A stretch of 64,000 nucleotides of DNA from CAZPQN01 sp964588795. Its GTDB lineage: Bacteria > Fidelibacterota > UBA2242. The translations under genes and the position numbers were made by a program. The notes beneath the pieces are model-generated. The model was not told the DNA's origin. It worked only from the letters and a program-made list of their open reading frames with translations, and did no database searches. Within the stretch, counting starts at the first letter, position 1, and the number at the start of each line of letters is the position of its first letter. Below, piece by piece: positions 44,595 through 52,713 of this stretch. The stretch lies in assembly GCA_964588795.1 (NCBI GenBank), contig CAZPQN010000010.1, positions 1-64,000 on the forward strand. Reading direction: 5' to 3'.

Positions 44595-45178
44595 TGGACA
44601 TCAGAAACCTGTTATTCAAAGCTCGTGGTTTTACCCCTCTGCCCATCGTTTTGATCATCATTTATCAGGCGCAGCCGCATTGGTTAGGCGCCCTAATCGG
44701 GCTGACGATGGCGTTGAGTGGGGAAATTATCCGCCTGCAGGGAGTCCGGGCGGCCGGCGGACGCACGCGAACGCGCCAGGTCGGCGCTAAGGAACTGTGC
44801 ACCTGGGGTTTATTTGCGCATGTCCGTAATCCGCTCTATATCGGCAATGCCCTGATTTATTTTGGTCTGGTAGTGTTTGCCGGCGGGCGTTGGTTTTTAC
44901 CCTTGATGCTGGTGGCGTTGGTCTATTTTGTTTTTCAATACGGAATGATCATTTCTTTAGAAGAAGAAACACTGACCCGTTTATTCGGGGCACAGTATGA
45001 GGAATATAAAGCTCATGTCCCGCGACTGTGGCCCCGGCTAAAGCCCTGGGCGAAATCCGATGAACCGCATTTTCTGTCCTGGGGCAAGGTATTCCACACA
45101 GAAAAATCCACCCTGCTGACTTTCGGATTCTTTATCCTGGCAATCCTCATCAAGGTGCTGATCCTGCATGCCCGGTAA
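44594..45178 (+). CDS. Isoprenylcysteine carboxyl methyltransferase (ICMT)-like membrane methyltransferase
   Basis: The 194-residue inner membrane protein has four to five hydrophobic segments and the PEMT/ICMT-type motif HVRNPLYIGNALIYFGLVVF, then EEETLTRLFGAQYEEYKAHVPRLWPRL, where RNP.Y.G and the E-E...F..EY..Y pattern bind S-adenosylmethionine. The substrate in bacteria is mostly unknown. Its ATG overlaps the upstream stop (TAATG), and it overlaps lpxB by 11 bp. Its position inside a lipid A operon suggests a lipid or sugar-lipid substrate. Confidence 0.82.
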   Translation: MDIRNLLFKARGFTPLPIVLIIIYQAQPHWLGALIGLTMALSGEIIRLQGVRAAGGRTRTRQVGAKELCTWGLFAHVRNPLYIGNALIYFGLVVFAGGRWFLPLMLVALVYFVFQYGMIISLEEETLTRLFGAQYEEYKAHVPRLWPRLKPWAKSDEPHFLSWGKVFHTEKSTLLTFGFFILAILIKVLILHAR

Positions 45179-46298
45179 AAGAATATTTCTATCTGCCGGG
45201 GAACTATCCGGCGACATCCATGGCGGCCACCTCATCCGCGCTTTACGGGCGGAACGTGACGATCTGGAGTTCGCGGCTATCGGTGGCGACAATATGCACC
45301 ACGCCGGAGCGCGTTTGATTTTCCATATCCGGGACACGTCGTTCATGGGTCTCACTGAAGTACTCAAACATCTGCCTTTTCTCCGGCGCATGTGGCGCCA
45401 GACGTTGCGTTTTATTGAAGAATACCGACCGCAGCTCGTCATATTGATTGACTATCCCGGGTTTAATCTCAGACTGGCGCGGGCACTAACCCAGCGGGGA
45501 ATTCCGGTCGTGTATTATATTTGTCCCAAAGTCTGGGCCTGGCATCAGGCACGGGTGCGGCAATTACAGCACTACACCAAGGAAGTAATTTGTATTTTGC
45601 CGTTCGAAGTTCCCTGGCTCAGGAAGCGACATGTACACGCTACATATGTCGGGAATCCGCTATTGGACCAGCCGGTTTTTCAAACCGGATACGTTCCGCC
45701 GCGTCTTGCCCTGGCCAAGGCCGGTCAGCCGCTGGTAGGGTTATTCCCCGGCAGTCGTCCGGAAGAAGTCGAGCGCCATATCAACCTTTTGGTACACTGC
45801 GTCGACAGACTGCGAGCCGATTTTCCTGAACTGCAGGCCGTTGTCGCGGTGGCGCCGGGAATTGCAGCTGTACACCTGCAGAAACGGTTTCCGCAGGCCT
45901 GGCTGACCTGGCTGGAGGGTAGTAATTACGCCATCATGGCCAACGCCGACGTACTGATCATGGCTTCGGGAACCGCTACCCTGGAAGCCACTTTGATAGG
46001 CACGCCATATGTCGTGATTTATCGGGTGGCATTTCTCACCTATCTCCTCGGACGAGTGCTCATTAAAGTGCGCTTCATCAGCCTGGCCAATTTAGTGGCG
46101 GGCTATGCCGGCGTGGCGGAGTTGATTCAGCAATCGGCTACTGTCGAAAATATCACTCGCGAAACCCGAAAAATCCTCCGAAACAAATCCTATAACCAGT
46201 CCCTGCGCCATTTCCTGCACGACATCCAGAGACAGATGGGTAAAAGCGGGGCTTCCGCGCGCGCCGCCCGCATTGCCCTGCGGTACCTGAAGGACTAA
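45168..46298 (+). CDS. lpxB: Lipid-A-disaccharide synthase
   Basis: LpxB (376 residues, GT19) joins UDP-2,3-diacylglucosamine and lipid X to form the lipid A disaccharide at the inner membrane. The sequence has the family motifs ISAGELSGDIHGGHLIRAL (here LSAGELSGDIHG), GGDNMHHAG, FMGLTEVLKHLPFLRR, YICPKVWAWHQARV, LPFE, GLFPGSRPEEVERH and MASGTATLEATLIGTPYVVIYR. Length is normal. It lies 1 bp before lpxK. Confidence 0.96.
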   Translation: MPGKRIFLSAGELSGDIHGGHLIRALRAERDDLEFAAIGGDNMHHAGARLIFHIRDTSFMGLTEVLKHLPFLRRMWRQTLRFIEEYRPQLVILIDYPGFNLRLARALTQRGIPVVYYICPKVWAWHQARVRQLQHYTKEVICILPFEVPWLRKRHVHATYVGNPLLDQPVFQTGYVPPRLALAKAGQPLVGLFPGSRPEEVERHINLLVHCVDRLRADFPELQAVVAVAPGIAAVHLQKRFPQAWLTWLEGSNYAIMANADVLIMASGTATLEATLIGTPYVVIYRVAFLTYLLGRVLIKVRFISLANLVAGYAGVAELIQQSATVENITRETRKILRNKSYNQSLRHFLHDIQRQMGKSGASARAARIALRYLKD

Positions 46299-46299
46299 G

Positions 46300-47364
46300 G
46301 TGGCCATGCCAACCAGACCCCTGACAGTCTTGCAGTTATTACTCTATCCGCTGGCGGGGATTTATCTGCTGCTTGTCAGGCTACGCAACTTTCTTTTCGA
46401 CCGAGGCTGGTTACCCATTCCCGCGATAGATGTTCCGGTCATCGCGGTTGGCAATATTACCCTTGGAGGAACAGGCAAAACGCCGTTTGTCATCGCTTTG
46501 AGTAATGCTTTTGGAAAGCGAGGCTTTCGGGTGGGCGTGCTGAGTCGGGGTTATCGGCGGAAGTCGCGGGGACTGGTGGTCGTCTCCGACGGCAGGAATG
46601 TATTTCCGAATGCTCGTGCGACGGGCGACGAACCGTTGCTGATTGCCCGGAGTGCTCCCGGCGTGGTCGTGATTGCCGACCGGAACCGCGTACGCGCCGC
46701 ACAGACCGCGGTCGCCCGTTATGGATGCAACCTTTTAATCGCCGATGATGCTTTTCAGCATCGTCGTCTGTCACGAACGCTGAACATTGTACTGTGGGAT
46801 ACTGAAAACAATCCGGAAAGCGCGCATATCCTGCCGGTTGGCAGACTGCGTGAACCATTGACCGGAATGAAAAGAGCCGACTTTCTGATCTTCACCCGTT
46901 CGGATGTAATGCCTGTCGAGCAAAGACTCTTTTTCGAGCGCTATCATCCCGGGCTAAGGTTTTTTAATGTACCGCTGGTTATGGATTCGGTCATTGAGAC
47001 CGCAACCGGACTCGATGTCGCCGGTGCACTTGCCGGCCAACCGATGCTTGCTTTTTGCGGATTAGGGAATCCCCGGCAATTCTTTCGCCTGCTTGAGCAA
47101 CTGGCGCCGGCAAAATTGCATACTATAGTTTTTCCCGATCACCATCGTTACGACCACCGTGATATAGATCGGATAAAGTCCGCGGCGCGCCGTGGTGGGG
47201 CGGCCTATATCGCAACAACCGCCAAAGACGCCATCAATTTGCCCCCTCACTTAGCTCCATCTAACTTGATAGTCATCAATATTCGGATGGCCTTGCCACC
47301 CACGCTGGAATCGGCCATCGGCGCTATTATTCAGGCCGAGTCGGATTCACCTGCCGCCGGATGA
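46300..47364 (+). CDS. lpxK: Tetraacyldisaccharide 4'-kinase
   Basis: LpxK (354 residues) phosphorylates the 4' position of the lipid A precursor. It starts with an amphipathic/membrane segment, then P-loop GGTGKT (56-61) in VGNITLGGTGKTPF, RGYRRKSRG, ATGDEPLLIAR, and DDAFQHRRLSRTLNIVLWD, all standard. GTG 46300 is the first start; ATG 46306 is equally possible. It ends the lipid A operon and abuts the convergent giant surface protein gene. Confidence 0.95.
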   Translation: MAMPTRPLTVLQLLLYPLAGIYLLLVRLRNFLFDRGWLPIPAIDVPVIAVGNITLGGTGKTPFVIALSNAFGKRGFRVGVLSRGYRRKSRGLVVVSDGRNVFPNARATGDEPLLIARSAPGVVVIADRNRVRAAQTAVARYGCNLLIADDAFQHRRLSRTLNIVLWDTENNPESAHILPVGRLREPLTGMKRADFLIFTRSDVMPVEQRLFFERYHPGLRFFNVPLVMDSVIETATGLDVAGALAGQPMLAFCGLGNPRQFFRLLEQLAPAKLHTIVFPDHHRYDHRDIDRIKSAARRGGAAYIATTAKDAINLPPHLAPSNLIVINIRMALPPTLESAIGAIIQAESDSPAAG

Positions 47365-50300
47365 TCAGCGCGCTACCAGATAGATGACACCCACCAGGGC
47401 TAATAAGGAAATGGTATCCCTGATGAAAGATAGGCGTTTGGTAGCCGGATTATGAAAAACGTGCACCTGAAATTCCTGCATGGTGCTCCAGCCGTGTGAG
47501 TCAACCACCTCGAGGACGACGTCATTGACGCCTTTTTGAACCTTGCGCGGATTCCAGGTCAATAAACCGCTTTCGGGATCAAAACTGGCGTATTTAGGCA
47601 GGCGAATTACCTTGTAAGTCATCGCGTCGCCATTGGGATCTTCAGCTTCGAGCTGATATTCGTATTTCAGGTTTGTCAGCGCAACCGGCTTGGGAACGGA
47701 TAATATCTTGGGTTTGACGTTGACGAACACCCGTCCTTTCTGGGTGTCGCTTGCCATTCCGTCTGTGACGCGCACAATGAAACTGTGACCATTCAGCTGC
47801 AAGTCAGTTGGACGCCAGGTAATGACGCCTTGGGGAGAAATTACCATGCCTTCCGGCCCTTTCAGGATTTCATAGCTGAGTTTGCTGTCGGTATTCAGAT
47901 CGGTCACATTTAATTCATACTGCCAGAGCGTGTTGACATAGGCGTTGGTATCCGGTGAGGAGGTGATGTTGGGCGGATAATTCACATACACCTGCGCATG
48001 TTCCTCGGCTGAAAAATAGCCATCAGAGACGGTATAGGCGACTGACTGATAGTCGAACTGCTCGGCTGTCGGAGTCCATTCAATTTTTCCGTAGCCATCC
48101 ATTTTTAATCCGGTGGGCGGATCTTTCAGGAGGAAAGTGTACAAATAAATCTGCTCCGGGGTAGATAGACGGGGGGTACTCATATTCAGATTTTTAAAAA
48201 ACGATTCGACAATTTGATATGCACTAAGACCACGCGCCGCCGCCAAGTTGTAAACCAGAACGAGCTTACCGCTATCCTCAAAGACCTCCTGGAAAAGGTT
48301 TTTCGGGACACCGGTCATTGTGGCCGGGGTCACCGTGGGCTGGAAGGTTTTAATGTAGCGTTCGATGAATTTCCCGAGGTTGTTGCGAATGGGGTCATCA
48401 AGGATACGGGCTTCCATGACGCCGGTTTGGCGCCAGTTTTCGATCCGCGGAGCTGCGGTGTAACGCCCCAGGAAAGCGCCTTTGTTATTGTCAGCCGTGA
48501 CGGGCTCGTAGGTGTAGTTCTTCCCGACGCTGGTTTTACTCGGAGCGGTTGATTCGATGGTCACAGGATGGTTAACGAACAGGGCGAATTCGATTTTGTC
48601 GGAATCGTACCCATCAGTCGCCTCGACGATGAAGTCGTACCAGTCGGTTTGTTCAAAGGTCGGTTTCCAGAGGATTTCACCGGCGGGATTGATCGTCGCA
48701 CCTGCCGGGCAATTGAGCAGGTTATAGGTAATCAGGGCATCGGGATTTTCATCGCGCACCTCGACCCGGAAACGGAAGGTTTCGCCGATTTGAATGATAT
48801 CGCGGAATGGAATAGTCGAGGTAATTTTTGGCATACTGTTAACATAGATCGTAAAAGTCCGCACCTCTTTTTTTCCACCCCAGGACAGCGTGGCGGTTAC
48901 TTTGTGCAGTCCCAGAGCTGTGTCGGTGGGAACCCACGTGAAAAGTTTATTGGCCAAGTCAAAGCGCATTCCCGGGGGAGTCTCGACGTTGACGTTCAGA
49001 TTTTTTGTGTCAGCCAGGGACAAATCCGGCACATTCAAAGGTTGTTGAACAGTCTGCCCAGGATGGGTAAGAATATCCGGTTTGATGATTTTGCGGCCTT
49101 TGGCGGCAGTCGCCGTCTTGCCTTCACCTTCCGGCAGGGGCGAAAGGCCAATTTCCTCCCCCTCCAGGCCGACCAGCTCGCTTCTCAGATAATCTGCTTC
49201 CGATATCGCGCGCGGTGTGGCCTGAGGTGCTGGTTGTTGCAGAGCCAGGGCTGAGTCTACCGGTCCGAGCAATGTATCCATCAGGCCGGCGCTACTCAGG
49301 TCAGCCCCTTCCACCAATTGCCAGTAGCACAATCCGTGCTGGTTAAAATTTTGCATGATAAAAGGTGCAACAATCGCCCCGGTTGGATCGCCTGTCGAGG
49401 ACTGAACCATATTAAAGGTCAGATAGCGCACGTTCTTCAGTACGGGATTGGGATAGGCGGTTCTGGCATACACATCAGGATTGGTGAAAGACCCTGTCAG
49501 AGTGTATTCAAGATGTTGAATGTCACTGCTCCCTTGTAGGTTTAAAAGGAGATCGCTAAGGGTGTTGTTATTGAGATCAAAGGCAGTCAGGCAATTTATT
49601 TTGAGCGCCTTGGGCAGAAAGGGGATTGCTTTTAAGATTTTATTCTCCTGCCTAATTAATTGCGCTCCGCCGGCTTTTTCAGGCAGGATGAGTTCGCTTA
49701 ATCCATCGCCATCCAAATCACCAGCGCTCATGCCCTCCAGATCGAATTCGCTGCGGCTCGAGCCAGCAATGGTTAGACTTGTAAGCGGGGCGCCCTTCAA
49801 CTCAAATGGATAAATGGCAATCTCCAGCTCCTGCATACCACCCACAATGACAATTTCTGCCCCTGGATTGGCATGCATATTTACCCCTAATGCTCGGAAA
49901 GGCTGGATGCCGGAAAGACCTTTCAGTTTTGAGGAATGGGAGATCAGTTTAAGATTTCCGGAGGCCAGGCTACCGTTCACCCCGAGGACAATGACACTTC
50001 TCTCAGGACCGACCGAGGAAATGATGATCTCATCACGCTCATCATTGTTAACGTCGCCCAAAGCCAAGAAAACAGGGCGAGGTCGGACATTGAATCCGAA
50101 TTCGGAGCCGATCTTGATTAGCGGTTCGGCGCTAAAACGTTCATTCCAAGAAAACAAGTAGAGCCACGCCGGATCACCGGATGTTTCCGTTTCACTGATA
50201 TTTAGCGCGCCGATTACTTCCCAAGTACCGTTTTGATCGAGGTCGGTGACTAATACATCAACGAAATCACCTTTCAATCCGGCAGGCACATTGAATCGCC

Positions 50301-50580
50301 ACTGCACATTAAAATCGCCCCCCGGCGATTCCTCTAAATGGACTAAATAGGTCGATCGCGGGATGATGTTGCCCCGACCATCCACCTGAGCGGCAATGCC
50401 GACAACATCTAAAAACTCATCGTTATCGAAATTGAAACCACCAGCAGTCTTCAACAGTATGGTATTGCTCTGCTTGAACGGAAATATTACCGGTTCGCGA
50501 ATCTGCCCATACAGGCTGAATGACAAAACCAGCCAGCCGATTGCCAACCCGAGCTTGGTTGTGGAATTCTTTGACTTCAT
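47365..50580 (-). CDS. Giant exported protein with FG-GAP-like repeats, Ig-like (He_PIG) repeats and a C-terminal anchor
   Basis: The 1071-residue product has a signal peptide (about 1-26). The N-terminal half (about 30-420) contains beta-propeller-type repeats with calcium-binding loops such as FDVNNDE/DLDGDGLSELILPE, DFNFDNDEFLDVVG, DLDQNGTWEVIG and DVNNDERDEIII. From about 515 to 1045 it has at least five Ig-like putative domains (...PKITSTIPF, PPNITSSPDTNAY, KILSVPKP), interrupted at about 710-850 by a helical insertion. The end has a single transmembrane segment (SLLALVGVIYLVA) with just one residue after it. It looks like a surface-attached adhesive or scaffold protein. Confidence 0.75.
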   Translation of the reverse strand: MKSKNSTTKLGLAIGWLVLSFSLYGQIREPVIFPFKQSNTILLKTAGGFNFDNDEFLDVVGIAAQVDGRGNIIPRSTYLVHLEESPGGDFNVQWRFNVPAGLKGDFVDVLVTDLDQNGTWEVIGALNISETETSGDPAWLYLFSWNERFSAEPLIKIGSEFGFNVRPRPVFLALGDVNNDERDEIIISSVGPERSVIVLGVNGSLASGNLKLISHSSKLKGLSGIQPFRALGVNMHANPGAEIVIVGGMQELEIAIYPFELKGAPLTSLTIAGSSRSEFDLEGMSAGDLDGDGLSELILPEKAGGAQLIRQENKILKAIPFLPKALKINCLTAFDLNNNTLSDLLLNLQGSSDIQHLEYTLTGSFTNPDVYARTAYPNPVLKNVRYLTFNMVQSSTGDPTGAIVAPFIMQNFNQHGLCYWQLVEGADLSSAGLMDTLLGPVDSALALQQPAPQATPRAISEADYLRSELVGLEGEEIGLSPLPEGEGKTATAAKGRKIIKPDILTHPGQTVQQPLNVPDLSLADTKNLNVNVETPPGMRFDLANKLFTWVPTDTALGLHKVTATLSWGGKKEVRTFTIYVNSMPKITSTIPFRDIIQIGETFRFRVEVRDENPDALITYNLLNCPAGATINPAGEILWKPTFEQTDWYDFIVEATDGYDSDKIEFALFVNHPVTIESTAPSKTSVGKNYTYEPVTADNNKGAFLGRYTAAPRIENWRQTGVMEARILDDPIRNNLGKFIERYIKTFQPTVTPATMTGVPKNLFQEVFEDSGKLVLVYNLAAARGLSAYQIVESFFKNLNMSTPRLSTPEQIYLYTFLLKDPPTGLKMDGYGKIEWTPTAEQFDYQSVAYTVSDGYFSAEEHAQVYVNYPPNITSSPDTNAYVNTLWQYELNVTDLNTDSKLSYEILKGPEGMVISPQGVITWRPTDLQLNGHSFIVRVTDGMASDTQKGRVFVNVKPKILSVPKPVALTNLKYEYQLEAEDPNGDAMTYKVIRLPKYASFDPESGLLTWNPRKVQKGVNDVVLEVVDSHGWSTMQEFQVHVFHNPATKRLSFIRDTISLLALVGVIYLVAR

Positions 50581-51063
50581 AAGGCGCTTCCGAAAAATTT
50601 ACCCCTTCAGTTGCATAATCACCTTGAATATATTCGCCGCTCCTCAAAAAATCAAGCAAAAAAGTTGATTCCGGCCATATTTTGATTACTAAATCCTTCT
50701 GAAAGATTGCATCTTACAGGACGCATTTAAAGCAATCCATTAAAATTTAATAAACGTGATTCATGAAAATTAGGCCAGATATTGAGGTGTTCTGTTACCT
50801 AACCCCATCATCTTGAAAAAACCACTCGTCGCCAATCAGATACCTGCAATTCAACGCCAGCCGGAATGCAAACTCAAAGATATGATGGAACGGGAGAAAA
50901 GCAGATTTTCCCCGTTTTCATATCAATAATGTTTTGAAAGCTGCAATAAAATTTGTAAAATTTGATACCGTTTTGTGAAGAAAATAATCCATAGCGCCTC
51001 TCAGGCAAAAGCATCGCGACCGTTACCATTACCCTTGATAATCAGAAATTGTAGGGGATATTA
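50581..51063. other. AT-rich divergent intergenic region before ackA
   Basis: These 483 bases contain no convincing gene. A hairpin at 50890-50915 (ACGGG-A-GAAAA with TTTTCCCCGT) is followed by TTTTC and could be a weak terminator or leader structure on the plus strand. A promoter for ackA is listed separately. The leftward gene also needs a promoter here; no convincing one was found on the minus strand. The region is markedly richer in A+T than its flanks. Confidence 0.5.
50934..50961 (+). promoter_or_regulatory. Candidate promoter for ackA
   Basis: TTGAAA (50934-50939) and TAAAAT (50956-50961) are 16 bp apart; a transcript would start near 50968, about 95 bases before ATG 51064. AGGGG lies 7-11 bases before the ATG. 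Confidence 0.5.
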
Positions 51064-52266
51064 ATGTTAGTTCTGACCATCAATTCCGGCAGTTCATCTG
51101 TCAAATACCAACTAATTGATACGGCTCGATCCGCAGTACTATGTAAAGGATTGGTAGATCGGATTGGGACCCAGGGCACCAATCTGACTCATAAGTTACC
51201 CGACGGCCGGCAGGTTACGCTGACCGATAATATTAATGATCATCAGTCTGCGATTGATCGAATATTGGAGACCTTGATTCATCCTGAATACGGCGTAATT
51301 GAAAATCTTGCGCAAATTAAAGCCGTCGGGCACAGGTTGGTGCATGCGGGCGACAAATTTACCCAGTCGATCTTGATTGATGACGAGGTGCTCGCCAAAC
51401 TGCACGAATGCATCGAATTTGCGCCATTGCACAATCCACCCAATATTAAGGGCGTGGAAGCCAGCCTGAAGAAGCTACCGTGTACTCCCAATGTAGGGGT
51501 CTTCGACACTACCTTTCATATCAATATGCCCGAATATGCCAGTACCTATGCCATTCCCCACAGCATCAGCAAGAAATATGGTATCCGTCGCTATGGTTTT
51601 CACGGAACGTCCCACTATTATGTCGCCCATCGTGCGGCCGCGATTTTGGCGCGCCCCATCAGCGACCTGCGGATCATCACTTGCCATCTGGGTAATGGCA
51701 GTAGTATCACGGCTATTAATGGCGGGATTTCCGTGGATACTTCGATGGGTTTTACGCCGCTGGAAGGACTGGTCATGGGCACCCGCTGTGGCGACATTGA
51801 TCCGGGTCTGATTTTTATGATTGCCGCCCGGGAAAATTTGTCGCTGGACGATGCCAGTTCCTTTTTTAATAAGAAATGCGGTGTTAAGGGAATATCCGGG
51901 CTGAGTAATGACATGCGTGAGATTGAAACTGCCGCCCAAGCAGGCAACCAACAGGCCAAATTAGCCCTGGATGTTTTTTGTTACCGAGTCAAGAAATACG
52001 TGGCGGCTTACATCGGTGTGCTCAACGGGGCGGACGCCATCGTCTTTACGGGAGGAATCGGAGAAAATTCAGTTCTGGTGCGGGAACAGTCAATGAGCAA
52101 TCTGACAGCCTTAGGGATTCATCTCGACAGCCTCAAGAACCAAACTGTCCGGGCCACGGAAAGCACTATCAGCACTCCGGAGTCTCCGATTAGAGTGCTG
52201 GTAATTCCCACCAATGAGGAGCTGGTCATCGCGCGGGAGACCGAAAAAATCGTTAACAAAGCCTGA
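51064..52266 (+). CDS. ackA: Acetate kinase
   Basis: The 400-residue enzyme makes ATP from acetyl phosphate (or the reverse), linking acetyl-CoA to fermentation. It has the ASKHA-fold signatures of AckA: LTINSGSSSVKY at the start, GHRLVHAGDKF, FDTTFH, RYGFHGTSHYYVAHRAA, CHLGNGSSITAINGG, DTSMGFTPLEGLVMGTRCGDIDPG and VFTGGIGENS. No phosphotransacetylase (pta) gene is adjacent. It has its own promoter and appears to be a single-gene unit. Confidence 0.97.
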   Translation: MLVLTINSGSSSVKYQLIDTARSAVLCKGLVDRIGTQGTNLTHKLPDGRQVTLTDNINDHQSAIDRILETLIHPEYGVIENLAQIKAVGHRLVHAGDKFTQSILIDDEVLAKLHECIEFAPLHNPPNIKGVEASLKKLPCTPNVGVFDTTFHINMPEYASTYAIPHSISKKYGIRRYGFHGTSHYYVAHRAAAILARPISDLRIITCHLGNGSSITAINGGISVDTSMGFTPLEGLVMGTRCGDIDPGLIFMIAARENLSLDDASSFFNKKCGVKGISGLSNDMREIETAAQAGNQQAKLALDVFCYRVKKYVAAYIGVLNGADAIVFTGGIGENSVLVREQSMSNLTALGIHLDSLKNQTVRATESTISTPESPIRVLVIPTNEELVIARETEKIVNKA

Positions 52267-52333
52267 ATCGCAGATATAAATGGCCATTTTCACCTGTTTT
52301 TTTTAAAAAAGTGGCTTCCGACGGAAGAAAGTC

Positions 52334-52362
52334 TTGACATTTAAAAAATTGTCACTTAACAT
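52334..52362 (+). promoter_or_regulatory. Near-consensus sigma-70-type promoter for the two-repeat small protein
   Basis: TTGACA (52334-52339, perfect) and TAACAT (52357-52362) are separated by exactly 17 bp, 40 bp before the start codon. This is the strongest promoter seen in the window. An 8 bp hairpin (52283-52315) lies just upstream. Confidence 0.75.
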
Positions 52363-52402
52363 TTACCCATAAAATCTATTAACTCAAAAAGGAGGATTTA
52401 CA

Positions 52403-52630
52403 ATGGCACAAAAAGTTGTTGCATGTGGCATCAAGAAAGAAAAAGGCTATCTCTACTATCTGGACAAGAACGGTGACGTAGCTTGCTCCAAGATGGCTCG
52501 TGGTGGTCAAAAGGGCGGCAACGCGAAAGTTATTAAGAAATGCGGCGTCAAGCGCGAAGAAGGCTATCTCTACTTCATCGACAAGAACGGTGATGTGGCT
52601 CGCGCCAAAATGGCTCGCGGCAGAAAATAA
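52403..52630 (+). CDS. Small basic protein made of two 28-residue repeats
   Basis: The 75-residue protein consists of two copies (7-34 and 46-73) of a CGI/VKKEEGYLYFIDKNGDVA.AKMARG-type unit, with 20 of 28 positions identical, joined by GQKGGNAKVIK. It is strongly basic and has no signal peptide or membrane segment. The GYLYxxDKxGDV unit looks like a small three-stranded beta element. I recall similar short uncharacterised proteins in environmental bacteria, but I know of no function. GGAGG (52391-52395) precedes ATG 52403, and with its strong promoter and terminator it should be highly expressed as a single-gene transcript. Confidence 0.85.
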   Translation: MAQKVVACGIKKEKGYLYYLDKNGDVACSKMARGGQKGGNAKVIKKCGVKREEGYLYFIDKNGDVARAKMARGRK

Positions 52631-52660
52631 CGCGGTCATCCGCCAATTTTTCGCACATTA

Positions 52661-52692
52661 AAAGACTCCGTTGTTGACGGAGTCTTTTTTTT
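52661..52692 (+). terminator. Intrinsic terminator after the two-repeat small protein
   Basis: AAAGACTCCG (52661-52670) and CGGAGTCTTT (52678-52687) form a perfect 10 bp stem with a 7-base loop followed by a run of U. Confidence 0.92.
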
Positions 52693-52713
52693 CTTAAATC
52701 CTGTTCGACAACC

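Noticed and set aside
52403..52630. CRISPR or tandem-repeat array in the two-repeat gene
   Set aside because: There are just two protein-level repeats inside one open frame, with no spacers; no CRISPR array was seen anywhere in the window.
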